A stretch of DNA of 64,000 nt from Candidatus Hamiltonella defensa 5AT (Acyrthosiphon pisum) (GTDB lineage: Bacteria; Pseudomonadota; Gammaproteobacteria; Enterobacterales; Enterobacteriaceae), in assembly GCF_000021705.1 (NCBI RefSeq), contig NC_012751.1:2046332-2110331 (forward strand), read 5' to 3'. How positions within the stretch are numbered: position 1 is the stretch's first letter; each line of letters starts with the position of its first letter. The translations under genes and the position numbers were made by a program. Shown piece by piece: positions 19,046-28,677 of the stretch. The notes beneath the pieces were generated by a model. That model ran no database searches and was not told the origin of the DNA. It saw only the letters and a program-made list of their open reading frames with translations.

Positions 19046-20800
19046 ATGAAAGTATCGACTATTTTGACTCATCAACATCTTAAATGGCAGTCCTTACTGC
19101 CGAATATGCTTCCCTACGAGGCGTTATTTCTTCGGGTGTCTGATTTGGCGCCTATCTCTTTTGAAGATGTACAGCCAAGATTAAGCAATGCGCTGGCTTT
19201 ATTTTGTCGTCCTCAATCCCAAGAGCGCTTTATGATCATTAAAGCACAGGAGCATGATCAGTATTTATCCCTTATCAGCCAGGTTGTTCAAAAACAATAT
19301 ACTGAACCTTTAAAGTGCTCTAGCGGTCGTTATGCTGTTGAAGACAATGAAATTCATTGGTTTTCGACCTGTCGAGATCAGGATACCTTCGCATCTCAAG
19401 CCGTTTGCCTTTTTCAAAATTGGATTGAACCAGAACAAATGTTTGGTGCCGTTAAATTTCATCAAAACAAGATTGATCTACAACCTGGTGTTATCCATCG
19501 TGTCAATGGTGGAGGAGTATTGGTCATTTCTGTCAGCACTTTATTGGCTCAACCCCTGATATGGCGTCGATTAAAACAAATGATCATTCAAAAGCGTTTC
19601 GAATGGCTTTCACCAGACGAGAAGCGTCCTCTTTCAGTGACGGTTCCACCCATGCCTTTGGATGTGAAACTGGTACTGGTAGGGGATGCACGGCGGTTAG
19701 AAGATTTTTTTCAAGTAGAATCTGAACTGAATTTGTTTTCATTTTATGGTGAATTTGAAACTGAGCTGTCTTTAAAGAATCCTGAAGCAATAAACCTCTG
19801 GTGTCGTTACATTCATAGTTTGACAGATATGCCTTTGGTGTCTGACGCCTGGCCCATATTCATCCGGGAAGCCGTGCGTGAAACAGGCGACAAGGAACGT
19901 TTACCTCTTTGCCCTGTGTGGATAAAGCAGTGTTTGTCTGAAGTATCACTATACGAAAAACAGGGCAAGATAACGGCGGATTCTCTCAATAATGCGATCA
20001 GCACTCGTCATTGGCGGCAAAATTATCTTTGTGAATGTATACAAAACGATATCGAAGAAGATCAAATTTTGATTGAAACCACAGGCGATGTGATAGGCCA
20101 GGTCAATGGATTGGCTGTCATTGAATACCCTGGCCATCCTCAGGCGTTAGGAGAACCGACTCGCATCAGTTGTGTTGTGCATTTGGGTGATGGCGAATTT
20201 GTGGATGTAGAACGAAAAGTAGAATTGGGGGGCGAGATTCACGCTAAAGGCATGATGATTATGCAGGCCTTTTTAATTTCTGAGTTAGCACTGGATCATG
20301 CTCAACCATTTTCAGCCTCTCTTGTTTTTGAGCAATCCTATGCTGAAGTGGATGGTGATAGTGCTTCCTTAGCACAATTATGCGCGCTTGCGAGTGCTTT
20401 GGCTCAACAGCCTATCCATCAGGCGCGTGCGGTGACAGGTTCCATCGATCAATTTGGTCGTGTTCAGCCTGTTGGGGGAATCAACGAAAAAATAGAAGGA
20501 TTTTTTCAGGTTTGCGATCGTCGAGGCTTAACGGGGTCTCAAGGGGTGATTTTACCTCGTCAAAATGTTCGCCATCTTTGTTTAAATGATTCTGTTGTTG
20601 AGGCAGCCAAACAGGGGAATTTTCACCTGTGGGCGGTAGATACCGTAGCGGATGCGTTGCCCTTGTTGACAGGTATACCTTATTCCGACACAGATAAACC
20701 GAATTTATTACACAAAATCCGGCAACGTATAGCACAAGTCCATCATCATGATCGTCGAGGATTTCTGGGCCGATGTCTAGAATGGTTTCAGAGACATTGA
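19046..20800 (+). CDS. ycbZ: Lon-family ATP-independent protease-like protein (YcbZ/LonH)
   Basis: 584 aa (E. coli 586). The C-terminal 200 residues form an S16 (Lon) proteolytic domain with the Ser-Lys dyad: EVDGDSASLAQLCALASAL carries the Ser, and GGINEKIEGFF the Lys. The N-terminal part is the AAA-like region that has lost Walker motifs in this branch. It lies directly upstream of fabA, as in E. coli. Substrates are not established. The start codon opens MKVSTILTHQHLKWQSLLP; intact. Confidence 0.94.
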   Translation: MKVSTILTHQHLKWQSLLPNMLPYEALFLRVSDLAPISFEDVQPRLSNALALFCRPQSQERFMIIKAQEHDQYLSLISQVVQKQYTEPLKCSSGRYAVEDNEIHWFSTCRDQDTFASQAVCLFQNWIEPEQMFGAVKFHQNKIDLQPGVIHRVNGGGVLVISVSTLLAQPLIWRRLKQMIIQKRFEWLSPDEKRPLSVTVPPMPLDVKLVLVGDARRLEDFFQVESELNLFSFYGEFETELSLKNPEAINLWCRYIHSLTDMPLVSDAWPIFIREAVRETGDKERLPLCPVWIKQCLSEVSLYEKQGKITADSLNNAISTRHWRQNYLCECIQNDIEEDQILIETTGDVIGQVNGLAVIEYPGHPQALGEPTRISCVVHLGDGEFVDVERKVELGGEIHAKGMMIMQAFLISELALDHAQPFSASLVFEQSYAEVDGDSASLAQLCALASALAQQPIHQARAVTGSIDQFGRVQPVGGINEKIEGFFQVCDRRGLTGSQGVILPRQNVRHLCLNDSVVEAAKQGNFHLWAVDTVADALPLLTGIPYSDTDKPNLLHKIRQRIAQVHHHDRRGFLGRCLEWFQRH

Positions 20801-20870
20801 GAGACCATTGCAAAAAAGGGTTAAAGTCTGATTTAAGTGTTTAAAACCAATATAAGGCTAATTAAAAAAT

Positions 20871-21386
20871 ATGATGAATGAAGATGGTGCCTATTCCAAA
20901 AAAGATTTAGAAGCTTCATCACGTGGCGAGTTATTTGGTCCAAAAGGACCTCGTCTGCCCGCCAGCAACATGTTAATGATTGACCGTGTCATTACCATGA
21001 CCAAGGATGGGGGTATGCATGGTAAAGGTTACGTGGAAGCAGAATTAGATGTCCATCCCAATCTGTGGTTTTTTGGTTGCCATTTTATTGATGATCCTGT
21101 TATGCCAGGTTGTCTGGGCTTAGATGCCATGTGGCAATTGGTCGGATTTTATCTTGGCTGGTTAGAGAATGAAGGCAAAGGACGTGCGTTAGGGGTCGGA
21201 GAAGTCAAGTTTAAGGGCCAGGTTTTACCTGATTCAAAAAAAATCACTTATTGTATTGATTTTAAAAAAGTGATCACGGGTAAATTAATTATGGGGATAG
21301 CAGACGGTAAAGTGTTGTCAGACGGCCAGCAAATTTACACCGCCGATGATCTCAAAGTGGGATTATTTAAAAATACTTCGTTTTAG
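20871..21386 (+). CDS. fabA: 3-hydroxydecanoyl-ACP dehydratase/isomerase
   Basis: Introduces the double bond for unsaturated fatty acids: dehydrates 3-hydroxydecanoyl-ACP and isomerises trans-2 to cis-3-decenoyl-ACP. 171 aa (E. coli 172). The hot-dog fold has the active-site His in WFFGCHFIDDPVMPGCLGLDAMWQ and the catalytic Asp in the same block (LGLDAMW). I looked for FadR and FabR operators in the 70 bases before it and saw none convincing. Confidence 0.97.
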   Translation: MMNEDGAYSKKDLEASSRGELFGPKGPRLPASNMLMIDRVITMTKDGGMHGKGYVEAELDVHPNLWFFGCHFIDDPVMPGCLGLDAMWQLVGFYLGWLENEGKGRALGVGEVKFKGQVLPDSKKITYCIDFKKVITGKLIMGIADGKVLSDGQQIYTADDLKVGLFKNTSF

Positions 21387-21415
21387 TAAAGATGATGTAA
21401 GGGAACCAGCAACGA

Positions 21416-22426
21416 ATGTCGGATTTAACCCCGCCGAGTCAAATACTATTGCGCCATACTCGTGAATTTGCTGAGCGATCTGTGATTTTTTCGGGTGATC
21501 TACAAGATCTGCTTCCCGCTCAGTTCAACGCCAAACAAATCAGGGTTCATACTCAAGAATATCATCACTGGCGATTATTGAGCCCTGTATTAAAAAATGA
21601 TATTCAATTTGGTGTATTACCGTCTGAAGATCTTGTCTCCAAGACAGATACGGTCATTTTTTATTGGCCTAAAAATAAAGCCCAAGCGCAATTTCAATTA
21701 GAACATTTATGTTCCTTGTTCCCCAGCCAAACCAATATATTTATTGTCGGTGAGAATCGCAGTGGTATAGGCAGTGCTAAAGACCTTTTGGCTGAAAATG
21801 TCGGTTTGCATAAAATGGATGCCGCGCGTCGTTGCAGTCTATATTATGGTTGTTTAAAACAAAAACCGGTTTTCAATATGGAAAGCCAATGGCGCCGATA
21901 TCAGGTGAAAGATGTGCAAATAAAAACGCTCCCAGGCGTATTTAGTGCCAATCAATTAGATGAAGGCAGTCAATTATTGCTGTCTTCGTTTGATATTCCG
22001 TTGAGCGGTAAGGTGCTGGATCTGGCCTGTGGTGCGGGTGTATTAGGCACAATTTTGGCTCGTCAATCTCCTCAAATTGAACTGACACTCAGCGATGTGA
22101 ATGCGGCGGCTCTTGAATCGAGCAGGGCCAATTTGGCTGTGAATCATATCAAGGCAAGGGTGGTTCCCAGCGATCTATATTCAGATATTCCAGAACGATT
22201 TAATCTCATTTTATCCAATCTTCCTTTTCATAAAGGCCTAAAAACAGACATTAAAATGATAGAAAAATGTATTGAGGAAGCCCCTGGACATCTTTATAAA
22301 GGCGGAAAATTAAGGCTCGTCGCCAATGCTTTTTTACCTTATCCTAAATTATTGAATCGTACTTTTGGTCATTATGAAGTATTGACTCAAAACGCTCGCT
22401 TTAAAGTATATCAAGCCACGCTTTAA
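21416..22426 (+). CDS. rsmC: 16S rRNA m2G1207 methyltransferase
   Basis: 336 aa (E. coli 343), two tandem Rossmann-like domains: a degenerate N-terminal one and a C-terminal SAM-binding one with VLDLACGAGVLGTILARQSPQIELTLSDVNAAALESSRANL. The catalytic NPPF-type motif is here LSNLPFHKG: the first Pro of the usual 'NPPFH' is Leu. That change is notable, but the rest of the site is kept. It begins 30 bases after fabA, which is not its E. coli neighbour. Confidence 0.93.
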   Translation: MSDLTPPSQILLRHTREFAERSVIFSGDLQDLLPAQFNAKQIRVHTQEYHHWRLLSPVLKNDIQFGVLPSEDLVSKTDTVIFYWPKNKAQAQFQLEHLCSLFPSQTNIFIVGENRSGIGSAKDLLAENVGLHKMDAARRCSLYYGCLKQKPVFNMESQWRRYQVKDVQIKTLPGVFSANQLDEGSQLLLSSFDIPLSGKVLDLACGAGVLGTILARQSPQIELTLSDVNAAALESSRANLAVNHIKARVVPSDLYSDIPERFNLILSNLPFHKGLKTDIKMIEKCIEEAPGHLYKGGKLRLVANAFLPYPKLLNRTFGHYEVLTQNARFKVYQATL

Positions 22427-22535
22427 TTCTTTGATGTGCTCAACTTAAAAAATAAAAAAATAAAAATGTCTATAATCAAAGTGCTTTAGTCATTAAATAT
22501 TAACTTATTCATTTTTATTAAAGGAGCAAAATGCT

Positions 22536-23246
22536 ATGTCTATATTTAATCATATTCTCCCGAATTTCCCTTATTTTTTCTCATCAAAACAAGCCATTTC
22601 AGAAAATGAGCCGGTTGCTTTGGAAGCACCGATTTTAAAAAATCAACCTAAAGTTTTGAGTGAAATTATTTATAACGAGGGTTTCAACGGTAAAAAAAAT
22701 TATGTGATTAGAAAAAGTATTTGGGAAGAGGGAAAATTGTCGTCTGTCACAGAAAAGGTCTATTTGAAAAAAGTACCAAAAGACATATTTCTAAATATCC
22801 ATAATGAATTTTTAATCAGTGTTGATGACACGAATTACAGCTATTATGAAAACACAGATGACCAACCCATGGTAAAAGGAATTTTTTCTACTTATTGGAT
22901 ACCTCCTAACCGTAACAAAGTCACTTATCATGAGTTTAAAGAGGGAGAACAGCCGATGCCTTCAAAGGAAAAAATTGCGGTGATTGATCATCAAGCTCAA
23001 GATAACCGCTCTACTTTACGCTCGGTGTTTGATTACATATTTCCCTTTTTTGCCAGCCAAAAAAATGAAGAAAAAAAGCGATATGATGATGAACTCATAG
23101 GCTTGGAAACCCAAGAGCTGGCAGATTTAACGCCCCATTTTTCAAATGTTGAACTTTCAGAAAAAGCGCCAACTTGCACTGTTTCTTTTGATCATGCTGA
23201 TGAATCCACCCTTCCTTCTTATCTTTCATCAGCCCATCAGCAATAG
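22536..23246 (+). CDS. Orphan protein with a repeated hydrophobic motif
   Basis: 236 aa, not recognised. AGGAG lies 11 bases before the ATG. The N-terminus (SIFNHILPNFPYFFSSKQ, residues 2-19) and an internal segment (SVFDYIFPFFASQK, residues 163-176) are similar to each other; each could be an amphipathic or membrane-binding helix. In between, residues 40-135 look like a small beta-rich domain (NYVIRKSIWEEGKLSSVTEKVYLKKV). The tail is acidic and polar. No Sec signal. AT-rich and single between rsmC and rep, like the other orphans. A hairpin follows at 23267. Confidence 0.6.
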   Translation: MSIFNHILPNFPYFFSSKQAISENEPVALEAPILKNQPKVLSEIIYNEGFNGKKNYVIRKSIWEEGKLSSVTEKVYLKKVPKDIFLNIHNEFLISVDDTNYSYYENTDDQPMVKGIFSTYWIPPNRNKVTYHEFKEGEQPMPSKEKIAVIDHQAQDNRSTLRSVFDYIFPFFASQKNEEKKRYDDELIGLETQELADLTPHFSNVELSEKAPTCTVSFDHADESTLPSYLSSAHQQ

Positions 23247-23266
23247 TTTATTTTTGATGATAGATA

Positions 23267-23295
23267 GACATCAGCTGTCTGCTGATGTCGTTATT
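23267..23295 (+). terminator. Hairpin after the 22536 orphan
   Basis: Perfect 9-bp stem GACATCAGC / GCTGATGTC (23267-23275 with 23281-23289) with a 5-base loop, then a T-rich stretch that is interrupted. 20 bases past the stop at 23246, so probably its terminator. Confidence 0.6.
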
Positions 23296-23361
23296 ATTTC
23301 ACTATGATATGCTTTAAGCATTCCCTTCTTTTATTCAAGATCCGTCAAAAAAAGAAAATGC

Positions 23362-25392
23362 ATGAACAAACAGCGCTTAAACTTACAACAAAAAGAAGCG
23401 ATTGAATTTGTCACAGGTCCCTGCCTGGTTTTGGCAGGGGCAGGATCCGGCAAAACAAGGGTCATCATCCATAAAATTGCCCATTTAATTCGTCGTTGTG
23501 GGTATCTTTCACGGCAGATCGCGGCGGTCACCTTTACGAACAAAGCCGCTCGAGAAATGAAAGAGAGAGTCGCTGATATTTTAGGTCGCAAAGAAACGTT
23601 TGGCCTTATCATTTCTACGTTTCATGCTTTGGGTCTGGAAATCATCAGAGCGGAGATTGCTCAATTAAACATCGGTCCCACTTTTTCTCTATTCGACGCT
23701 CAGGATCAATGGACTTTGTTGAAAGAATTGACCGAGACATGTTTGAATAATGATAAAACTCAATTAGAGGCTTTAGTCAAGGCTATCTCTCACTGGAAAA
23801 ATCATTTGACGTGCCCTGAGGCTGCGCTGTCATCAGCTCAAACAGATCAGGAGAAACAATTAGCTTATTGTTATGGCTTGTATGATGACCACATGAAAGC
23901 CTGTCGTGTGCTTGATTTTGATGACCTGATTGTATTACCCACCCGGTTGCTTCGAAACAATAAAGACGTTAGAGAGCGCTGGCAAAATCGTCTGAGATAT
24001 TTGCTGGTGGACGAATATCAGGATACCAACAGCAGTCAATATCAGATGGTGAAATTGTTGGTGGGTCAGCGCGCACGCTTTACGGTGGTCGGAGATGATG
24101 ATCAGTCTATTTATTCCTGGCGCGGCGCCCAACCGCAAAATTTATCTTTGTTAAAAGAGGATTTTCCGCAACTTAAGGTGATCAAGCTAGAGCAAAATTA
24201 TCGTTCCTCAGGCCGTATTCTTAAAGTCGCGAATGTGTTAATCGCCAATAATCCTCACGTATTTCAAAAACAATTGTTTTCAACTTTGGCTTATGGCGAG
24301 CATTTGAAAGTGATCACGGCTGACAATGAAGATCATGAAGCGGAGCACGTTGTCAACGAGATCATCACTCATCAGTTAATGAGAAAAACACAATATGGCG
24401 AATATGCCATTTTGTATCGTGGGAACCATCAATCACGATTATTTGAAAAGCTGCTTTTGCAACATCGTCTGCCTTATCATATTTCAGGGGGAGACTCTTT
24501 TTTTGCGCGGCCTGAAATTAAAGATTTTTTGGCTTATCTTCGATTGTTAACCAATCCCAGTGATGACCGTGCTTTTTTACGTGTGGTGAATACACCAAAA
24601 CGTGAAATTGGCGTAACGACAATTCAAAAGCTGTCCCAATGGGCGCATCAGCGTCGTAAAAGCCTTTTTCAAGCCAGCTTTGATCTGGGTTTGAGTCAAT
24701 TTTTGTCTGCGCGTAGCCTTGACTCACTGCAGCGTTTTTCCCATTGGATGGAAAAAATCAGGCGTTTGGCAGATACAGATCCCTTGGACGCCATCTCAGA
24801 ATTATTGAGCGGGATCGATTATAAACATTGGTTTAAGGACAGCGCACCCAGCCCCAAAGCCGCGGAAGTTCGGATTAAAAATGTCGATCTGCTTTTTAAA
24901 TGGATGACAGAGATGTTGAGGGGATCCGATCTGTATGAGCCCATGACCTTAATTCAAGTGGTCACCCGTTTTACGTTAAATGACGTATTGGAAAAAAAAG
25001 AAAATGAAGGACAGGCAAATCGAGTACAACTGATGACCTTACATGCCTCGAAAGGGCTTGAATTTCCGTATGTCTTTTTGGTGGGCATGGAAGAAGGTTT
25101 ATTGCCTCATCAAACCAGTATCGATGAAGACAGTATCGAGGAAGAACGGCGTTTGGCGTACGTCGGCATCACGCGGGCACAAAATGAATTGTATTTCAGC
25201 CTTTGCCGTGAGCGGCGCCAATATGGTGAATGTATTCCACAAACACCCAGCCGGTTTTTGCTTGAGTTGCCGCAAGATGATCTCGATTGGGAATCCAGGC
25301 AAAAAGAAATCAGCACAGAGGAAAGAATGGAAAGAAGCGAGGGGCATTTAGCCGCTCTTAGAGCACAATTGAAAAAAGCCAGAAAAAAATAA
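23362..25392 (+). CDS. rep: ATP-dependent 3'-5' DNA helicase Rep
   Basis: UvrD/PcrA-type SF1A helicase that clears proteins ahead of the replisome and supports restart. 676 aa (E. coli 673). Motif I AGAGSGKTRV; motif Ia VTFTNKAAREM; motif II VDEYQDTN; motif III VVGDDDQSIYSWRGA; motif IV LEQNYRSS; motif V LMTLHASKGLEFPYVF; motif VI EERRLAYVGITRA. All are intact. The start gives MNKQRLNLQQKEAIEFVTGP. Confidence 0.97.
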   Translation: MNKQRLNLQQKEAIEFVTGPCLVLAGAGSGKTRVIIHKIAHLIRRCGYLSRQIAAVTFTNKAAREMKERVADILGRKETFGLIISTFHALGLEIIRAEIAQLNIGPTFSLFDAQDQWTLLKELTETCLNNDKTQLEALVKAISHWKNHLTCPEAALSSAQTDQEKQLAYCYGLYDDHMKACRVLDFDDLIVLPTRLLRNNKDVRERWQNRLRYLLVDEYQDTNSSQYQMVKLLVGQRARFTVVGDDDQSIYSWRGAQPQNLSLLKEDFPQLKVIKLEQNYRSSGRILKVANVLIANNPHVFQKQLFSTLAYGEHLKVITADNEDHEAEHVVNEIITHQLMRKTQYGEYAILYRGNHQSRLFEKLLLQHRLPYHISGGDSFFARPEIKDFLAYLRLLTNPSDDRAFLRVVNTPKREIGVTTIQKLSQWAHQRRKSLFQASFDLGLSQFLSARSLDSLQRFSHWMEKIRRLADTDPLDAISELLSGIDYKHWFKDSAPSPKAAEVRIKNVDLLFKWMTEMLRGSDLYEPMTLIQVVTRFTLNDVLEKKENEGQANRVQLMTLHASKGLEFPYVFLVGMEEGLLPHQTSIDEDSIEEERRLAYVGITRAQNELYFSLCRERRQYGECIPQTPSRFLLELPQDDLDWESRQKEISTEERMERSEGHLAALRAQLKKARKK

Positions 25393-25461
25393 AAGGCCAA
25401 AAAGCCATTATCAAATAATGATTCAGACATTGAAACATTTGACATTGAGCAGGAGACATTC

Positions 25462-26715
25462 ATGAACAGCAAAGTCATTGTTCCACCTAAAAATAAAGCC
25501 CAAAAGATTTGTTTTGATGGCAAGTTAATCGTTCCAGATCATCCTGTTATTCCCTTTATTGAAGGGGATGGGATTGGCGTTGATATCACGCCAGCTATGA
25601 TCAACGTGGTCGATGCGGCGGTTGAGCGGGCTTATAATAGCAAAAGAAAAATCGCCTGGATGGAAATTTATGCCGGTGAAAAATCGACTCAAATTTATGG
25701 AAAAGACGTTTGGTTACCCGACGAAACCCTGGATTTGATTCGTCAATATCATGTTGCGATTAAAGGACCACTGACAACGCCAATAGGAGGTGGCATGAGT
25801 TCTTTAAACGTCGCATTACGGCAAAAGCTCGATCTTTATGTTTGTTTACGTCCAGTTCGTTATTACACGGGCACACCTAGCCCACTTAAGCAGCCTGAAT
25901 TAACGGACATGGTGATTTTTCGTGAAAACACGGAAGATATTTATGCGGGGATTGAATGGAAGGCCGGTTCAGAAGACGCCAAAAAAGTGATTGAATTTTT
26001 GCAAAAACAGATGGGGATCCAAAAAATTCGATTCACCGAAAATTGCGGCATTGGCATTAAGCCTTGTTCAAAGCAGGGGAGTGAACGACTGATCAGAGCG
26101 GCCATTCAATACGCCATCGACAACGATCGTGCATCTGTCACCCTGGTGCATAAAGGCAATATCATGAAATTCACGGAAGGGGCATTTAAAGAGTGGGGCT
26201 ATGAATTGGCACGTGAAGAATTTAACGGAAAATTATTTAATGGCGGCCCTTGGCTTGAAATCAAGAATCCTAAAAATGGAAAAAGCCTTATTGTTAAGGA
26301 TGTGATTGCGGACGCCTTTTTACAGCAAATATTACTACGCCCCAAAGAATATGATGTGATCGCCTGTATGAATCTCAATGGCGATTATATTTCTGATGCA
26401 TTAGCAGCACAGGTGGGCGGCATTGGGATTGCGCCTGGGGCGAATCTCAACGAACAATGTGCATTATTTGAAGCCACTCATGGAACGGCGCCGAAATATG
26501 CGGGGCAAGATAAAGTCAACCCAGGCTCGCTGATTTTATCAGCTGAGATGATGTTGAGGCATATGGGATGGACGCAAGCCGCCGATTTAATCATTGAAGC
26601 GATGCAACGCACCTTTTCTGCGAAAACCGTGACATACGATTTTCATCGTTTGATGGAAGGTGCCACATTAAATAAATGCAGTGAATTTGCTCAAAATATC
26701 ATTAAAAATATGTAA
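25462..26715 (+). CDS. icd: NADP-dependent isocitrate dehydrogenase
   Basis: Oxidative decarboxylation of isocitrate to 2-oxoglutarate in the TCA cycle, making NADPH. 417 aa (E. coli 416). The substrate loop GGGMSSLNVALRQ keeps the Ser phosphorylated by AceK (Ser113 equivalent; E. coli has IRSLN here). Metal ligands and NADP loop are in CMNLNGDYISDALAAQVGGIGIAPGAN and FEATHGTAPKYAG. The -1 region RENTEDIYAG is normal. Presence of an intact icd suggests at least part of the TCA cycle works. Confidence 0.97.
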   Translation: MNSKVIVPPKNKAQKICFDGKLIVPDHPVIPFIEGDGIGVDITPAMINVVDAAVERAYNSKRKIAWMEIYAGEKSTQIYGKDVWLPDETLDLIRQYHVAIKGPLTTPIGGGMSSLNVALRQKLDLYVCLRPVRYYTGTPSPLKQPELTDMVIFRENTEDIYAGIEWKAGSEDAKKVIEFLQKQMGIQKIRFTENCGIGIKPCSKQGSERLIRAAIQYAIDNDRASVTLVHKGNIMKFTEGAFKEWGYELAREEFNGKLFNGGPWLEIKNPKNGKSLIVKDVIADAFLQQILLRPKEYDVIACMNLNGDYISDALAAQVGGIGIAPGANLNEQCALFEATHGTAPKYAGQDKVNPGSLILSAEMMLRHMGWTQAADLIIEAMQRTFSAKTVTYDFHRLMEGATLNKCSEFAQNIIKNM

Positions 26716-27068
26716 AAAGCATGCTACCCGCTGAACTCATGGTATTCAGGGTAGTCTGGATTTGTATAGAACTGCCCATTTTTATTTTGATAGGGGTCAA
26801 GATAAGGGGGCTTTTTAAGAAGCGTACCCCATCATGATTTGTGCTGCCAGGTTAGGATTGCGCTCTAAATGATGTCTGAGGTCTACATCGAAAAAAAAAC
26901 GGTTTATACATGTCAAAGGCCGAATTTCTTTGTCATTTCTTATCTTGCTTTAGACCGGGATCACCACTAATAACCCTTTAAAAAACCAGGGCGTCTGTTT
27001 TCATTGTGTCTTCAATTGGAAGGACCTCATAGAGGTTCACAGGTCTATTAAAAAAACTATCGCTCACT
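26716..27068. other. Gap between icd and ftsX
   Basis: 353 bases where both neighbours end (convergent). There is an imperfect hairpin shortly after the icd stop (CTACC arms around 26725-26755) without a clear T-run. Nothing else is recognisable; rpoH, which follows ftsX in E. coli, is not here. Confidence 0.4.
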
Positions 27069-28019
27069 TCAACTGACTGTAAATTTACGCAAGTGTTGTA
27101 CTGTTGCAAGCCAGGCAGATACCCAACCCATCATGGCCGCACTCAAAAGCAATAACAGACCTTCATTCCAATTTAAGCCCCGAAAAACAAAAATCGTGTC
27201 GAAGGATCGGGCGGATTGAGTGACCCACACATCTAATTTCCAAATCAATGCTTGAGATAAAATAAAAGAGAGAAGTGCACCAGTGAAACCGAGTAAAACG
27301 CCTACATTTAAAAAAGGTTGTAAAATAAAACTCTTCGTTGCTCCAATCAGTTTCATGACATTCATCGCTTCTCTTTGACTAAAAAGACTGGATCGGATGC
27401 TGTGACCTATGACCAAAAAAACAGAGGTCAACATTAATAAACCGATGACTAAAGCGGTTTTTTTAATCAATTCTGTCAGGGCCACTAAACGAATAAACCA
27501 GCTATCGTCCATACGGACTTCAGTGACACCCACCACTTTATTGATTTTAATTTTTAATTTATTCAACGCGTCTGTGGTTTGAAACTGTGCTTGAGGCGTG
27601 ATGATTGCAACCGCAGGCAAAGGATTTTCCCCCAGCATTTTCAAAGCATCTGAAAAACCGGAGGCCTCTCGAAATTCAGCCAAAGTCTCTTCTCGAGATA
27701 AATACTGTACTTTATCTACCCCATGTTCCTGCTTTAAAATAGCGCCCAGGTTTTTCGAGGCTGACTCATCCAGGGTTTTATCTAAAAAAGCGGTCAGCTG
27801 AGGTTTGGGATACCACAAGCTTGCTGCATGATGAACATTTTTCCAAAAAATATAACAAAGGCTGGGTAAAGTAAGAGAGAAGGCGATAACCATTATCGTC
27901 AGGAAAGTCGATAGTGGCTGACGCCGCAGACCTAATAAAGTCTGTCTCCATGAATATCGCCATTGCTCAAGCCAGGCAGCTTCGAAGGTTTTAAATATTA
28001 TTTTTTTCTTTTTCATCAT
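27069..28019 (-). CDS. ftsX: Cell division protein FtsX
   Basis: Inner-membrane partner of FtsE; the complex acts at the septum and controls peptidoglycan amidases through EnvC. 316 aa, four transmembrane segments: one near residues 38-58 (LSTFLTIMVIAFSLTLPSLCYIFW), a large periplasmic loop, then three near the C-terminus (TALVIGLLMLTSVFLVIG, PFLNVGVLLGFTGALLSFILSQAL, GLLLLLSAAMMGWVSAWLA). The start overlaps the ftsE 3' end by 29 bases, the usual coupling. Confidence 0.95.
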   Translation of the reverse strand: MMKKKKIIFKTFEAAWLEQWRYSWRQTLLGLRRQPLSTFLTIMVIAFSLTLPSLCYIFWKNVHHAASLWYPKPQLTAFLDKTLDESASKNLGAILKQEHGVDKVQYLSREETLAEFREASGFSDALKMLGENPLPAVAIITPQAQFQTTDALNKLKIKINKVVGVTEVRMDDSWFIRLVALTELIKKTALVIGLLMLTSVFLVIGHSIRSSLFSQREAMNVMKLIGATKSFILQPFLNVGVLLGFTGALLSFILSQALIWKLDVWVTQSARSFDTIFVFRGLNWNEGLLLLLSAAMMGWVSAWLATVQHLRKFTVS

Positions 28020-28677
28020 TTGTCGATACTGACATTCGCCCCCGGTTTAAGGTTAACAGTAAATGCTGCGAATGATTAACCAGCTTTATATTATGAGTTG
28101 CGATCAACACAGTCACCCCCACACGATTAAATTCTCCAAACAGTTGCATAATAGTTTGAGATAAGCTGGGGTCCAGATTACCTGTAGGTTCATCTGCGAG
28201 CAAAACCATGGGTTTATTAACAATGGCACGAGCGATGCCGACACGCTGTTGTTCTCCTCCTGAGAGCTGAACAGGAAAATTTTTTGCTTTATCGAGCAAA
28301 TTCACTTTGTCCAGGGCCGCAGAAACACGACGACGCATATTTTCAGTCGACTTGCCTGTAATGATCAATGGCATCGACACATTGTCATAGACGGTACGAT
28401 CAAATAATAAATGATGCTCTTGAAAAATCATCCCAATCTGTCGTCTTAAAAATGGCAATTCAGCATTTTTTAAACGAGTAATATCGTGGCCTGAAAATAA
28501 AATACGGCCTGCATTCGCACGTTCGAGGCCACAAATCAGTTTCAGTAAAGTACTTTTTCCTGCACCAGAATGTCCCATTAAAAAGGCCATTTGTCCTTTT
28601 GTGAGATGAAAGCTCACATTTTGTAAAGCTTGCCTTCCCCCTAAATAGACTTTACTGACTTCAAGAAAGTGAATCAT
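27991..28677 (-). CDS. ftsE: Cell division ATP-binding protein FtsE
   Basis: ABC-type ATPase paired with FtsX. 228 aa (E. coli 222). Walker A GHSGAGKSTLLKLI, signature LSGGEQQRVGIARAIV, Walker B VLLADEPTGNLD, H-loop IATHN. It overlaps ftsY by 4 bases (ATGA) and runs into ftsX. Confidence 0.97.
   Translation of the reverse strand: MIHFLEVSKVYLGGRQALQNVSFHLTKGQMAFLMGHSGAGKSTLLKLICGLERANAGRILFSGHDITRLKNAELPFLRRQIGMIFQEHHLLFDRTVYDNVSMPLIITGKSTENMRRRVSAALDKVNLLDKAKNFPVQLSGGEQQRVGIARAIVNKPMVLLADEPTGNLDPSLSQTIMQLFGEFNRVGVTVLIATHNIKLVNHSQHLLLTLNRGRMSVSTNDEKEKNNI

Noticed and set aside
20801..20870. FadR or FabR operator before fabA
   Set aside because: I could not find a sequence close to either consensus in the short gap.
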